Shown: in pieces, positions 36,701 to 44,960 of the stretch
Numbering within the stretch: the first letter of the stretch is position 1
How the letters are laid out: every line of letters begins with the position of its first letter
Assembly (NCBI GenBank): GCA_016124235.1
Contig: WGOC01000002.1
Coordinates: 248,001 to 312,000, forward strand
DNA from: a bacterium
GTDB lineage: Bacteria; Verrucomicrobiota; Verrucomicrobiia; Limisphaerales; RI-55
Direction: 5' to 3'
DNA length: 64,000 nucleotides
Notes under the pieces: model-generated
What the model was told of the DNA's origin: nothing
Database searches by the model: none
What the model saw: the letters and a program-made list of their open reading frames with translations, nothing else
Translations under genes and position numbers: made by a program

Positions 36701-36808
36701 CAACACATATCCATGATTGATGTAGATCGAGTCTGTAGCTAGAGCCCCGCTGGCTCCTGCCCACATCACCCCAAGTATGAAGAGTTTTTCGTATTTACAC
36801 ATACGCAT
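33797..36808 (-). CDS. Large exported repeat protein, probably beta-helical
   Basis: A 1003-residue protein with a signal peptide (LFILGVMWAGASGALA). The body is rich in Asn, Thr, Ser, Gly and beta-branched residues, with many short segments such as NNGSIFNAGNLSLGAG and FVNEGTLEGQDFGGFTVI, as in right-handed beta-helix surface proteins. Near the C-terminus is a Ca-binding type 3 element (DSDGDGIVNSLD), then TYELQVKDDITQSQW and the end HRFYRVNYTP. No catalytic motif was seen. The gene is visibly more A+T-rich than the housekeeping genes around it. It is the last gene of a three-gene operon, 5 nt after the previous stop, and is followed by a strong terminator. A matrix or surface role is inferred. 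Confidence 0.82.
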   Translation of the reverse strand: MRMCKYEKLFILGVMWAGASGALATDSIYINHGYVLDAPQIDAAAFYNDGVFSLVETLPFSTMNTMNFTNRGVMTGAPGWQIDYSTGAGRQMMDNFVNEGTLEGQDFGGFTVITGSGGQSTIISAQSPASYILLSATNVTSRGVMNVGPGGLLKINAKKADLSRSAIRSGSALFSGTGISGGSDFTFNDGTNFIPAQGVFDVYWAVGTNQALVANRGRPLDLSTRQLNTPFPVSPTHEVQTVLGSSNIFSLVQVPFNPSTNRYTGFVYTNRLGASNVIIQVVLLATNLNSGSVQSTVKWAPGAGGARIPIVKIDAPSYDTALNVNVTNSLYLSDDIMTRSNSFISLNGNVLSGRPVNYRVSKSPLPGWTTATNSNSFFIFDNHILNFQWDNTTVTNGYTAYSFTIDQQAPNNLGSVFGNFPTRGFSIYNPFTPAFYDPTNLAGRVELHADELDLSRSRIRAQNYLLVDSPKTTIDQNTIIDAPYISLNMANPSGELNLENTIASSVDRISGQIYMWTGTWSNSTTIFGVSGQTTTSNTVNILQQVWVVDDENLTKSVDVGITEANLKATNIVISDPLQIVRGLRLEGDNVTVNSTIGLVQDLVNLGPTNFVGTVNLTNNGSIFNAGNLSLGAGATDPLAVFRNTGSWFSYSSEWDVDELINSGTIFALNGPLTLSARTGILEYGSAMSNFDVHLNFGTLYSSFSTVTAGVIGSVSGVPLLQPGKLYINVTNSLRNSAIQALWSVTDGFELTRKPITGDLTDARITSYGYQFREVNHKWAGEDRGLDPAGYTNNAALGTLVLDGQYLSTFTFDTVDGNNALYVKYLQLNNYATNWADAIRIKPGMKIYYGNLQFGTNVIAPTSLDGFFADAGAPDGRLRYLPAPIGDTVTVSLDSGEVISVTKGLIESSIVDSDGDGIVNSLDSTPFGQIKVDVSYVGGDEPKAVVSWNGAPRTTYELQVKDDITQSQWQTITNFTTYSDQRRINIDDPDGGGGHRFYRVNYTP

Positions 36809-36813
36809 TAAAT

Positions 36814-38214
36814 CTAGCGGCTACTTCCCAACACCTGCTGCTCCAATTGCTTGATACTGCTACCCGACGGGTAGAGCACCGGATCGTTTGTCGAACCATC
36901 AAACGATCCCCAACGCCACTCGGGAAGGAGAGACCCTTCATCTAGAAATGAGGGATATGAGGCGCTAAATGCAGGACCAATCTTGGTAAACCGAATATCG
37001 ATGGACGTGCGCGAATCACCAATAATCAAAGATCCCGGACCATTTACGGAAGCATCTGTGATGTTGATCGACGCATAGGCGGGAACCGTATGCTGGATCA
37101 CTGTAAAAATTCCGTTAGCTAGGTCCACCTGCAATGTGCCTGCGGAGAAAATTAGATCTGGCCGCAAGACAGCACGGCTAAACGATTGGCTACTTAATCC
37201 ACCGTTTGTCACAACTTGGACCGAGAAATTGTTAGTAATACCCTCGTAAAAAGTGCCGAGTAATGAATCATAATCTTTCCTCACAAAATGTAATTTGTTG
37301 ATGCCTGCTCGCAGCGCTGTCGTGTCACCCGCGCCAACAGCTACGTTCGTCGTATTGACAGGCTCCCAAGGACTGCCACCACTGCCGCCGAGTCCCGCAA
37401 ATACGTCTGGGGGAAGTTGCTCTTTGTTGTAATTATCTGTACGATAAATATATCGTAGAGCACCTACATCATCTCGAGTCAGGCCGTTAAAATAAGAACC
37501 GTTAAGAAGAACACTACTATCTCCCGCAACGGATCTGAAGCTAAAGGCCACAGGATCCACCGGGGATGCAACAGGATAACTTCGATCGGGCGCCGGCGAA
37601 CAGGAAATCAACCACACATATGTGTAGAGAACGCCGTTGACGTAGCTCGACGGTTCCCACGTAACGGGGTCAAAGTTTCTCTTAATGACCACAAAGTCAT
37701 AGAAAGGACATTGTTGATTGGGTTGCGTCACACGGTCACGAACATCCCAAATATGTATTTCAGGAGCGATCACACCAAGTTGAGACATGATCTCACTCAT
37801 CGCCGTCGATTTGAGGTCCGTCAGTTGAAAAGTTGAAGCTTTGAAATTCTCCCGTAATGTATCATTTGGGTATTCGCTTAAGTCAGTGCTCATCGAGCTA
37901 AACGGCGGCAGATCATTGAAATACTTGATCGCCTTATCGACCTCCTCGACCCCCTTTGCACCAAAATAGTCAAGAAAAGAAGCTTCGTATGTGTAGTAGA
38001 TCGTCGGGACGTTCACTCGATACTCGTCACCTAGATTTTGAGGTGTCTCACCCGTTCCCTGCCCTAATCGATCGTATCCAAACGGAACGGTCTGCCACGC
38101 CATACTGGGCCCGCCAAGTGTAAATCCTGAGGCTAAATTACAAGACATCGCCAACAGGCCGACCCATCCGGCTACGGCAACTTTTGCTAATCTTTTTAAC
38201 ATACTTGGATACAT
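36814..38214 (-). CDS. Exported protein of unknown family
   Basis: A 466-residue protein with a hydrophobic N-terminus (VAVAGWVGLLAMSCNLASG); the Cys could be a weak lipobox, but the match is poor. I do not recognise the family. The N-terminal part has NVPTIYYTYEASFLDYFG and DKAIKYFNDLPPFSSM, a pattern that could belong to a protease-like or matrixin-like fold, but no HExxH is present. The ATG overlaps the upstream TAA as TAATG, so translation is coupled with the gene at 38214-40127. The conserved-looking middle has GLTRDDVGALRYIY, which resembles the matrixin helix context. The function is unknown. Confidence 0.75.
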   Translation of the reverse strand: MYPSMLKRLAKVAVAGWVGLLAMSCNLASGFTLGGPSMAWQTVPFGYDRLGQGTGETPQNLGDEYRVNVPTIYYTYEASFLDYFGAKGVEEVDKAIKYFNDLPPFSSMSTDLSEYPNDTLRENFKASTFQLTDLKSTAMSEIMSQLGVIAPEIHIWDVRDRVTQPNQQCPFYDFVVIKRNFDPVTWEPSSYVNGVLYTYVWLISCSPAPDRSYPVASPVDPVAFSFRSVAGDSSVLLNGSYFNGLTRDDVGALRYIYRTDNYNKEQLPPDVFAGLGGSGGSPWEPVNTTNVAVGAGDTTALRAGINKLHFVRKDYDSLLGTFYEGITNNFSVQVVTNGGLSSQSFSRAVLRPDLIFSAGTLQVDLANGIFTVIQHTVPAYASINITDASVNGPGSLIIGDSRTSIDIRFTKIGPAFSASYPSFLDEGSLLPEWRWGSFDGSTNDPVLYPSGSSIKQLEQQVLGSSR

Positions 38215-40127
38215 TAGCGAATTCGAATAACGCGATAGTAAGCCATGCCTTCAGCTGACTCAATGAACGCAGAATTAATATTACCTACCGAGAATCGATA
38301 GCCACCGATATCGGACCAGCTTTTGAAATCGGTCGACGTTTGAAGTTTGTAAACCAGTCCGGGAGTTGAGTTCCAATCCACCTTCCATCCCTGGCCAGTT
38401 TGCCCAATGCTGATCGTTAATGCGCTTTGAGCGTCTACAGGGCTAGTTCCCGCAAGAAATTCAGCAACATTACTAATTCCGTCACCATCGCTATCCACAT
38501 TCCCTGCGGGCCAGTTCGCTTGGTTCTCCCCGAAGTATTCTGCTTCCCAATCATCCGGCAAACCATCGAAATTATTGTCGGCGCCCCATGTGACACCGCT
38601 CACCGCAATTGAGAGCGGAGTAATTCTACCATCAGCAAGCTGGTACGCAAGCCGCACAGTATGTTGTGTCGCCGGATAAAGTGCATCAAGCCGATAGTAA
38701 ATGTTTGTCGTTTCGATTGGCGCAATCTGGTTATCCACGTAAAGGAAATATTTCGAAACATCAAACCCGTCTGCGTTAGGCCACGCGACCAATAACTGGT
38801 AAGAACTAAGCGCACTGACAACCGGAGCACCAGGTTGAGGCAACGAGGTTGCCAACCTCTGAGAGAACAAATCAAAACTTCCAATGCCTCCAGCAAAGCT
38901 CGACCACGTTACCAAAAAGCTATCATCACTTTGAGCGGCTACAACCGGTAGAATCTGCCGAGAAACGGTAGTAGTATTAACTTGGAATTCCCCGCCGGAC
39001 AGCTGCCCCAGAGAAATGACTCGACCGAATACTCCTTCTTGTTGCCCATCCTGTCCCATACTGGACCATACCACCATTTGCTGGCTACCAGTTCCCGCTA
39101 TTGAAGGACGGTACTGATCGCCGTAGGTAAAAGTGTTTATCTTGAATTGTTCTGCAACCGCCGTCGAACCCACGACGAAATGACGGCCCACGACATCCCA
39201 CGAATTCTCGGGGTCACCAAGATTCCTTTCACTCCAAACAATTGTAAATCCGCCATCGGAGGTACCAACCAAACTCGGATTGGCACAAATGTTGGTCGAG
39301 GTGTTCACCCGAAACTCGTCGCTCAGTGGTTGCCCATTGTTGGCATCGTAGACACGCGCCATGATATTTACCGCGTCGACATTTTCCGATTGACCCGATC
39401 CCGTGAGATGCTCCGTTACCCACGCGATGACAAATTTGCCGCCGCTGGTTTTGGCGATCGCTGGCGTGCGTTGGCTGAATTCGGTCGTCTGGTTCACTTG
39501 GAATTCACCGCCGACCTTTGAAAGGTCAGAAGTCACGATTTGCGCGTAAACACCCTGTAATCCACGTCGCGAGCCCAACGGATTATTGGGGTCGTCCTGG
39601 CCAAAGCTGCCCCAGGCGATCACTCCATTGCCGTTATCTAGGGACGCAATTGCCGGCGTGACCTTGCTGGTCCCCGTATGCGTGTTGATCCGACTGTCCG
39701 AATCACCAACGAACAATCCGTCCGCATTCAACGCCCGGCCGAAAATGGACTCCTCAGAGCCGGTACCGCCCTGCCACACAATGACATGGCTGCCGTCGGA
39801 AAAGCGGGCAATGCGCGGCTGCAATTGGTCGCCCGCACCGGTGACATTCACACGAAACGGCTCGAATGTGGCCGTTCCGGAACTGCTGATCCTCACCGCA
39901 CTAATTCCCGCACCGTCTCCGTCCGTGTGGTTATCCTGCCAGACCAAATAGCCGCCATTGGCACTCAGAACCTGGTCAGCCGCCACCTGGTCGCCCGGCA
40001 ATTCCCCAGCAATCCGATACTCGCCACCTTGTGGAGCAAACGCTCCCTGACCGAGTACTGACGCCGTGGAGACACCCATGGCCAAAAGCACCGGAACCGC
40101 GGCATGTAAGTTAGTTCTTAACGGCAT
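38214..40127 (-). CDS. Exported repeat protein with WSS/QDG-type repeats
   Basis: A 637-residue secreted protein with a signal peptide (AVPVLLAMGVSTASVLGQ). Residues about 35-420 hold six or so repeats of roughly 60 residues. Each combines GGEFQVNTTT, a segment like PAIA..GG.FVIAW and a VFGR-type end, and they probably form a beta-propeller. A fibronectin-III-like stretch follows (about 430-510). Then comes a type 3 Ca-binding element (DSDGDGISNVAEFLAGTSP) and a C-terminal module with YKLQTSTDFKSW ending MAYYRVIRIR. First gene of the operon 40127-33797. An AGAAAG ribosome site precedes the ATG. A surface or secreted matrix role is inferred. Confidence 0.82.
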   Translation of the reverse strand: MPLRTNLHAAVPVLLAMGVSTASVLGQGAFAPQGGEYRIAGELPGDQVAADQVLSANGGYLVWQDNHTDGDGAGISAVRISSSGTATFEPFRVNVTGAGDQLQPRIARFSDGSHVIVWQGGTGSEESIFGRALNADGLFVGDSDSRINTHTGTSKVTPAIASLDNGNGVIAWGSFGQDDPNNPLGSRRGLQGVYAQIVTSDLSKVGGEFQVNQTTEFSQRTPAIAKTSGGKFVIAWVTEHLTGSGQSENVDAVNIMARVYDANNGQPLSDEFRVNTSTNICANPSLVGTSDGGFTIVWSERNLGDPENSWDVVGRHFVVGSTAVAEQFKINTFTYGDQYRPSIAGTGSQQMVVWSSMGQDGQQEGVFGRVISLGQLSGGEFQVNTTTVSRQILPVVAAQSDDSFLVTWSSFAGGIGSFDLFSQRLATSLPQPGAPVVSALSSYQLLVAWPNADGFDVSKYFLYVDNQIAPIETTNIYYRLDALYPATQHTVRLAYQLADGRITPLSIAVSGVTWGADNNFDGLPDDWEAEYFGENQANWPAGNVDSDGDGISNVAEFLAGTSPVDAQSALTISIGQTGQGWKVDWNSTPGLVYKLQTSTDFKSWSDIGGYRFSVGNINSAFIESAEGMAYYRVIRIR

Positions 40128-40233
40128 ATTCTTTCTCTATTGTCTGCAGCGTGCAGAATCTTACAGGATTTTTCCGGATATTTTTTAACAGCTACAACAA
40201 GCCATTGGGCAGATGATCAATTGCAGCGAATTA

Positions 40234-42957
40234 CTAATTGGCTTGCGGGATCTGGCGTTTGGCAAACGGCATTTCTTCGTCGGAATGGAACTGATTGCCG
40301 GCCGGATCGATAATTGTTGGCGTAACAAAGATCAGGAGGTTCCGCTTGTTGCTTTTCAACGACTCGCTGCGGAACATGCGGCCAACGAACGGCAGGTCGC
40401 CCAGCACCGGGACCTTGTCCTTGATCTTGGTCACCGATTCGCTCAACAGACCGCCGAGCACCACTGTTTGACCATCCCATACATTCACCGTGGTCGCCAC
40501 CTGGCGCAAACGGTATCGCGGCAACGGCGTGCTGGCAGTCAGCGGCGTTCCAACCGTGTTGCCAGTCGCCGACTGAATCTGGGCCACAAACGCGCTCGAA
40601 TCATCATAACCAATGAACTGCGTCAGGGTCGGGATGATGGTCATCTGGATCGTGTAACCGTCCGCCGAAACCGAGGGAAGAACATCGAGCACCGGACCGA
40701 ATTCGAAGGTTTGGGTGGTAGGTTGCTGCGACGTGAAGCTACCGGTTTGGGTCACGGCACCAGCCACCGCGCCACCCGTGTTACCACCACCACCACCGCC
40801 CTGATTCAGACCAGTCACCACGGTTTGGATTTCAACAGTCTTAATCTGTGTCTGACGGCCGCTCAGCGTGGTGACGCGCGGAGCAAACATCAGGTCAACA
40901 CCCTTGCGCTGTTCCAATGCCTTGATGACCAACCGGAATTGTGGATCCGTCAAAATACCGGTTACCGTGGCAAGCGGAGCCATGCCTGCCTCGTCTCGAA
41001 GACCGGAGGTGAGCAAGGTATCGGTTGCCGATTGCGGTATGACCGGATTCGGAAACACGCCGGTCGGATTGGCAACTGAGGGCGCACCTGTAAATGTCGG
41101 TGCCGATCCAGCCTGGGCACCAATATTTCCATCACCCAGCAGGGTATTCCCTAGGAACCAATCAAATCCAAGTGCCCGCACGTCTTCCTGTGTCACTTCC
41201 ACGAAGCGACCCTCGATCGTTACTTGCGGGGGCTCATAATTTAACATTTCAACGGCGCGCTGAATGATTTCCAAGTCATCCAGAGTCGCCTTGACCAACA
41301 GGATGCCCGTTCGATCGTTGAAGTAGAGCATCTTTGGAGCGAGCAGGCTCACACCGGCTGCTTCAAAGTAGTCACGTGCCGCAATATTGACGATCGACAT
41401 GTCATTGGTCGTGGTGAGGAAGCGAATACCACCGCTGCTTCCGCCACCGCCAGCACCGCCACCACCAAATCCACCACCACCAAATCCACCACCACCGCCG
41501 CCGCCTTGACCACCTTGGGCGAACTGCGCACCACCGGGAGCAATGGATACCTGGGCAAAGATGGAACCACTGCCACCTTGCTGACCACCGCTACCACCAC
41601 CGCCACCGCCGCCGCCGCCACCACCGCCGCCGCCGCCACCCTGTTGGCTACCGCCGCCGAGCGAGTTGGCGAACACACCTTCCATGCCTTGATAGAAGGT
41701 ATTGGGATTGACGCGGAAAGTGCGGGTCTCGAGGTGTTCTGGTTCAGGCGTTTTGGCGCTGATGATGACCGCAAATTCATCAACGGTGAATTTGATCGGC
41801 CGGTCAGCGGCCATCGTAATGGCCTTCAGCACGTCGATCATTTTCAAATCATGAAGCGCCGGATTGATGTCAATGATCGTGCTGCCCAAATCCGCCTGTT
41901 CATTGCCCTGCGGCGCTACCGCAATGGGCTGGCCCGTTACCGGATCCGTGGCAAACGCAGCTGCCCCGCCACCGTTGTCAATATGGGGCGTCAGCATGAA
42001 ATTAATCCCCTTGCCGTCGGTATCTCGGCGGCGCGCCTCGTCATTCAAATTTTTGATTACTTCAGAAAGAGGCAACCCTTCATATATCACTTCATCCAGA
42101 GTGATCTTGTTGAGCTTCTCCATGATGTTGTGACGACCTTCACTCGTGTCGACCTGCACGGTCCGTCGCGCATAAGGATTCGGTTTTGGCAGGGCCTCGC
42201 GGGTCAGTGGCTGGACCCACGCCTTCTCCACAGCGACCAGGTTTTTGCGCGAATCGTATTCCCGCTCACGCGCACCATTCGCGTAGCGATCCTGCTGCAG
42301 CTGATCCAAATAATAGTAGGCCTCCGTATTCGAAGGATCTTCCTTAACAGCGTCGCGGAGCATGGCTTCGGCCTCGTCGATCTTACCCATTTCGCGAAGC
42401 AGTTTGGCGTTCTGCACCTTCACCGAAGTCTTGAGGCGATCCTTCTTGATCTGCTCCGCGTCGCGCACGGCCTGCGGATCTGGTTGACGACCGAGATTGG
42501 CCTGCAGGTCGCGATCATTTTCTTTTTTGAGCGCGAGCAAGTCGGTGTTTTTCGGATCGGCTTTCAACGCAGCAACGAGTTGGTCGTTGGCCACCATGAA
42601 GTTGTTCTGTTTACGCTCCTCGATCGCAATCATCATGCGGGTCTTGACCAACCCATCGATGACCTCGGCACGCTCGGCGTCAATGCCCTGACCGATCTTG
42701 TTGGCGAGCGCAAAACCATCCTGATAAAGGCGCGCCGCTTCCTGGAAATCACCCTTGGCCTGAGCCACCCTGGCGTCGGCAAGTTTTTGCCGCAACTGAA
42801 TCAGATCGGCTTCGCGTCGTACGGCTTCGTCAATTGCCGCGGTGGTATCAGCATTTTGAGCGACGGCGGCCATTCCTCCGACGACGATCACCGCTGAACA
42901 GATGGCAGAGTAGACTACTTTAGTCATGTTTTTTTGAAGGGGGAGAACCGAAAACAT
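40234..42957 (-). CDS. Secretin (type II/IV pilus outer-membrane channel, Amuc_1098-like)
   Basis: A 907-residue secretin. Order: signal peptide (TKVVYSAICSAVIVVGGMAAVAQ), TPR-like helices (about 50-240), N-domains, a Gly-rich insertion, further N-domain, and the secretin barrel (about 640-890). The barrel has VTTLSGRQTQIKTVEIQTVV and the end VWDGQTVVLGGLLSE...VPVLGDLPFVGRMFRS. It would form the outer-membrane pore for pilus or protein export. ATG 42957 is preferred because AGGA precedes it; a TTG at 42975 overlapping the upstream stop is also possible. It is last in the operon 46832-40234. The layout secretin, two small membrane proteins, PilM-like matches Akkermansia Amuc_1098-1101. Confidence 0.9.
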   Translation of the reverse strand: MFSVLPLQKNMTKVVYSAICSAVIVVGGMAAVAQNADTTAAIDEAVRREADLIQLRQKLADARVAQAKGDFQEAARLYQDGFALANKIGQGIDAERAEVIDGLVKTRMMIAIEERKQNNFMVANDQLVAALKADPKNTDLLALKKENDRDLQANLGRQPDPQAVRDAEQIKKDRLKTSVKVQNAKLLREMGKIDEAEAMLRDAVKEDPSNTEAYYYLDQLQQDRYANGAREREYDSRKNLVAVEKAWVQPLTREALPKPNPYARRTVQVDTSEGRHNIMEKLNKITLDEVIYEGLPLSEVIKNLNDEARRRDTDGKGINFMLTPHIDNGGGAAAFATDPVTGQPIAVAPQGNEQADLGSTIIDINPALHDLKMIDVLKAITMAADRPIKFTVDEFAVIISAKTPEPEHLETRTFRVNPNTFYQGMEGVFANSLGGGSQQGGGGGGGGGGGGGGGGSGGQQGGSGSIFAQVSIAPGGAQFAQGGQGGGGGGGFGGGGFGGGGAGGGGSSGGIRFLTTTNDMSIVNIAARDYFEAAGVSLLAPKMLYFNDRTGILLVKATLDDLEIIQRAVEMLNYEPPQVTIEGRFVEVTQEDVRALGFDWFLGNTLLGDGNIGAQAGSAPTFTGAPSVANPTGVFPNPVIPQSATDTLLTSGLRDEAGMAPLATVTGILTDPQFRLVIKALEQRKGVDLMFAPRVTTLSGRQTQIKTVEIQTVVTGLNQGGGGGGNTGGAVAGAVTQTGSFTSQQPTTQTFEFGPVLDVLPSVSADGYTIQMTIIPTLTQFIGYDDSSAFVAQIQSATGNTVGTPLTASTPLPRYRLRQVATTVNVWDGQTVVLGGLLSESVTKIKDKVPVLGDLPFVGRMFRSESLKSNKRNLLIFVTPTIIDPAGNQFHSDEEMPFAKRQIPQAN

Positions 42958-42971
42958 AAGTTTCCTATGCG

Positions 42972-43763
42972 TCAATGTACAGCGTTGAACGGGATGGTTG
43001 TGGTTTTTTCGTTTGAGACGGCTCGTAATATCACCTCGCTCGGATTGATGTCCACCACAATGTTCGTATCATTGTCAAACACAAGCGGTTGCTTCACGCG
43101 GGCATCTTTCCAAGTCTTTTTTTCCGGGGGATAACTGAGGTCGGCCGAATAACCATTTGTCGCGGTGTACGCCTTGTTCCGGGAGACCACAAACTTGTCA
43201 CCCGTGTCGTTCACTTCCAGCTCGAAAGTCAACGGGTCGTCTTCCGGACCATTCACGCTGAGCAGCGTAAAGACATCATTCTTTTTGGATTGCTCCGATG
43301 CGTAGTACGTTCTGGGACGCCGATCCGATGCCCGCTCCGCGGATTCGCGAGTGACCTTGAAATTGTAGCCACTACCCGAGCGCCGATCGTATTCCACAAC
43401 GAACGCCAGCGGATGAATCGCTTCAATCTCGAGACGCTTCGGACCATGTTCTTCGTCAGTCGGATGTTTTTCCAGGACACCTTCCGGCGTCTTCACCCAG
43501 CGCACCGGATTAAAGAGGTTGTGCTTGCCGCTGAAATCCGCGTTGGGCGGCTCGGCTGTTTGTTCGCGGATCTTTTCCTCCTTGCTCAAGTCCGTCGGAG
43601 GGATGGGCTTGGCCGGCGGCGGATTGTCAAACTGGTGCAGCGTCATCGACACCTGCTGCTTGTCAGCTTGAATTTTCATGGGCAGCCAAACTGCCACCCC
43701 GGCCAGTGCGAGCAATACTATGCCCAGCACTACTTTTTCGTAATGATGCTTGAGAAACTCCAT
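42972..43763 (-). CDS. Membrane-anchored protein of the secretin operon (Amuc_1099-like)
   Basis: A 264-residue protein with a short cytoplasmic head (MEFLKHHYEK), one membrane helix (VVLGIVLLALAGVAVWLPM) and a large external domain rich in beta-strands. The external part has charged, proline-rich segments (PPPAKPIPPTDLSKEEKI) and then a globular region ending in NPSEVILRAVSNEKTTTI. ATG 43763 lies 7 nt after the upstream stop; an earlier start would overlap that gene by 53 nt and add a non-matching segment. By position between secretin and the PilO-like gene it could be a PilP-like linker. That is an inference from order and topology. Confidence 0.75.
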   Translation of the reverse strand: MEFLKHHYEKVVLGIVLLALAGVAVWLPMKIQADKQQVSMTLHQFDNPPPAKPIPPTDLSKEEKIREQTAEPPNADFSGKHNLFNPVRWVKTPEGVLEKHPTDEEHGPKRLEIEAIHPLAFVVEYDRRSGSGYNFKVTRESAERASDRRPRTYYASEQSKKNDVFTLLSVNGPEDDPLTFELEVNDTGDKFVVSRNKAYTATNGYSADLSYPPEKKTWKDARVKQPLVFDNDTNIVVDINPSEVILRAVSNEKTTTIPFNAVH

Positions 43764-43770
43764 GAAATGG

Positions 43771-44955
43771 TCAGTTGGTGGCGGGCTTGTCTGCCGGGGC
43801 ATCCGGCATCCGTACGACTGCAATTCCCAAGGTTACCTTGATGGGTTCCTCGGTCAGAATATTTTCTGGTCCGGTGGGTTGCGGCGGCGCGACCGGCAAC
43901 GCGTTGGGCACGGGATAAGGCGATGGCGCGACCCGATTTCCATAGCCCGGTTGAGTGGGGCGCGAGCGGCTTTTGGCGCCGCCGTAAGCCGCCTGGGCTT
44001 TGGATTCACTGCTGCCCGGAAGATTTCCATACCGGGAGTTCATGCGTGAATCGCCGCGGGCGTTCGCGTAAGGCGAAGCAGCCGCTTCTCCCGGACGCCC
44101 ACCATAGGGTGACATCACACCACCAACGGGGGTACGAGGCGAGGTGGACATCCCTGGGATGCCCCCACCAAAAACATCGGCCGCCGCAGCAAACTGCTTC
44201 TTCACATTACGGACCCGGCCCGGTTCCACGGCGACGGTTTTCAAAATGATCGAATAAGGAGCATGCGCAATGCCCTCAAGTACTTTCCCGAATTCCTCGC
44301 TGAAGCAGCGAAACGTCACTTCGTAAGGATAAACCACCGCGCCCGTGTACTGGTTGGTGGTGACCTTTAGTTTCTTCAAGTACTCATCTTCGACCGCATT
44401 GTCACCACTGTCATCAGCGGAGACGCGGGCGCGCTTGTAGGATTCGATCGAATTCACGCGCGCATCCACCAGAATTTTCGTGATCTCCTTGAGGTCCGCC
44501 AATTGAACACTCAATGGCGCCAAACTGTTACTCGCGAACCGGAAACCGATTTTCTGCGCCGTGAACGACATATTGAAGTTCGTCGCGATCGTGAGTCCGA
44601 TTCGTTGACCTTCCTTTTCCACATAGGAAAGGGTGTCAGCCAGTTCGGCCTTGAACGCCGGTTCATTTGTCGCGTCGACCGGGATCGATTTGAACGTCGA
44701 TGTGAGTTCGGATTCGAACTTCTTCAAGCGATCGATGTCCTCCTTGACCGCCTTGATGTTGTCAACTTTGCCATGGCCCGGGTTGGGCGACTTGGTGATG
44801 TACTGATTAACCGTCGCCGCAGCCGCCTCGAGCTGCCCACCGGCTTGGTTATATTTGGCCATTTCGACGGACAGGTAATAACCCGCAACCCCGATGGCGA
44901 TCACTGCCGCCGCACAACTGATGACAAACACCAGGTTCTTCTTGATCCAGTCCAT
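43771..44955 (-). CDS. PilO-like membrane protein, Amuc_1100-like
   Basis: A 394-residue inner-membrane protein with a short N-terminus (MDWIKKN), one membrane helix (LVFVISCAAAVIAIGVAGYYL), a coiled-coil segment (about 50-100) and two alpha-beta lobes as in PilO. A Pro/Gly/Ser-rich linker (about 270-360) follows, and the end is IKVTLGIAVVRM. Akkermansia Amuc_1100 has the same order (helix, coiled coil, lobes, terminal beta-strand), is about 317 residues and sits at the equivalent place. The added linker is the main difference. It lies 5 nt after the PilM-like gene. Homology is judged by layout and pattern, not by alignment. Confidence 0.75.
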   Translation of the reverse strand: MDWIKKNLVFVISCAAAVIAIGVAGYYLSVEMAKYNQAGGQLEAAAATVNQYITKSPNPGHGKVDNIKAVKEDIDRLKKFESELTSTFKSIPVDATNEPAFKAELADTLSYVEKEGQRIGLTIATNFNMSFTAQKIGFRFASNSLAPLSVQLADLKEITKILVDARVNSIESYKRARVSADDSGDNAVEDEYLKKLKVTTNQYTGAVVYPYEVTFRCFSEEFGKVLEGIAHAPYSIILKTVAVEPGRVRNVKKQFAAAADVFGGGIPGMSTSPRTPVGGVMSPYGGRPGEAAASPYANARGDSRMNSRYGNLPGSSESKAQAAYGGAKSRSRPTQPGYGNRVAPSPYPVPNALPVAPPQPTGPENILTEEPIKVTLGIAVVRMPDAPADKPATN

Positions 44956-44960
44956 AACGA

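Noticed and set aside
36814..38214. Zinc protease assignment for the 466-residue exported protein
   Set aside because: Some context looks matrixin-like, but no HExxH motif is present.
41506..42897. Plus-strand frame of 463 codons opposite the secretin
   Set aside because: Opposite the Gly tract and TPR region; low-complexity product with no family signal.
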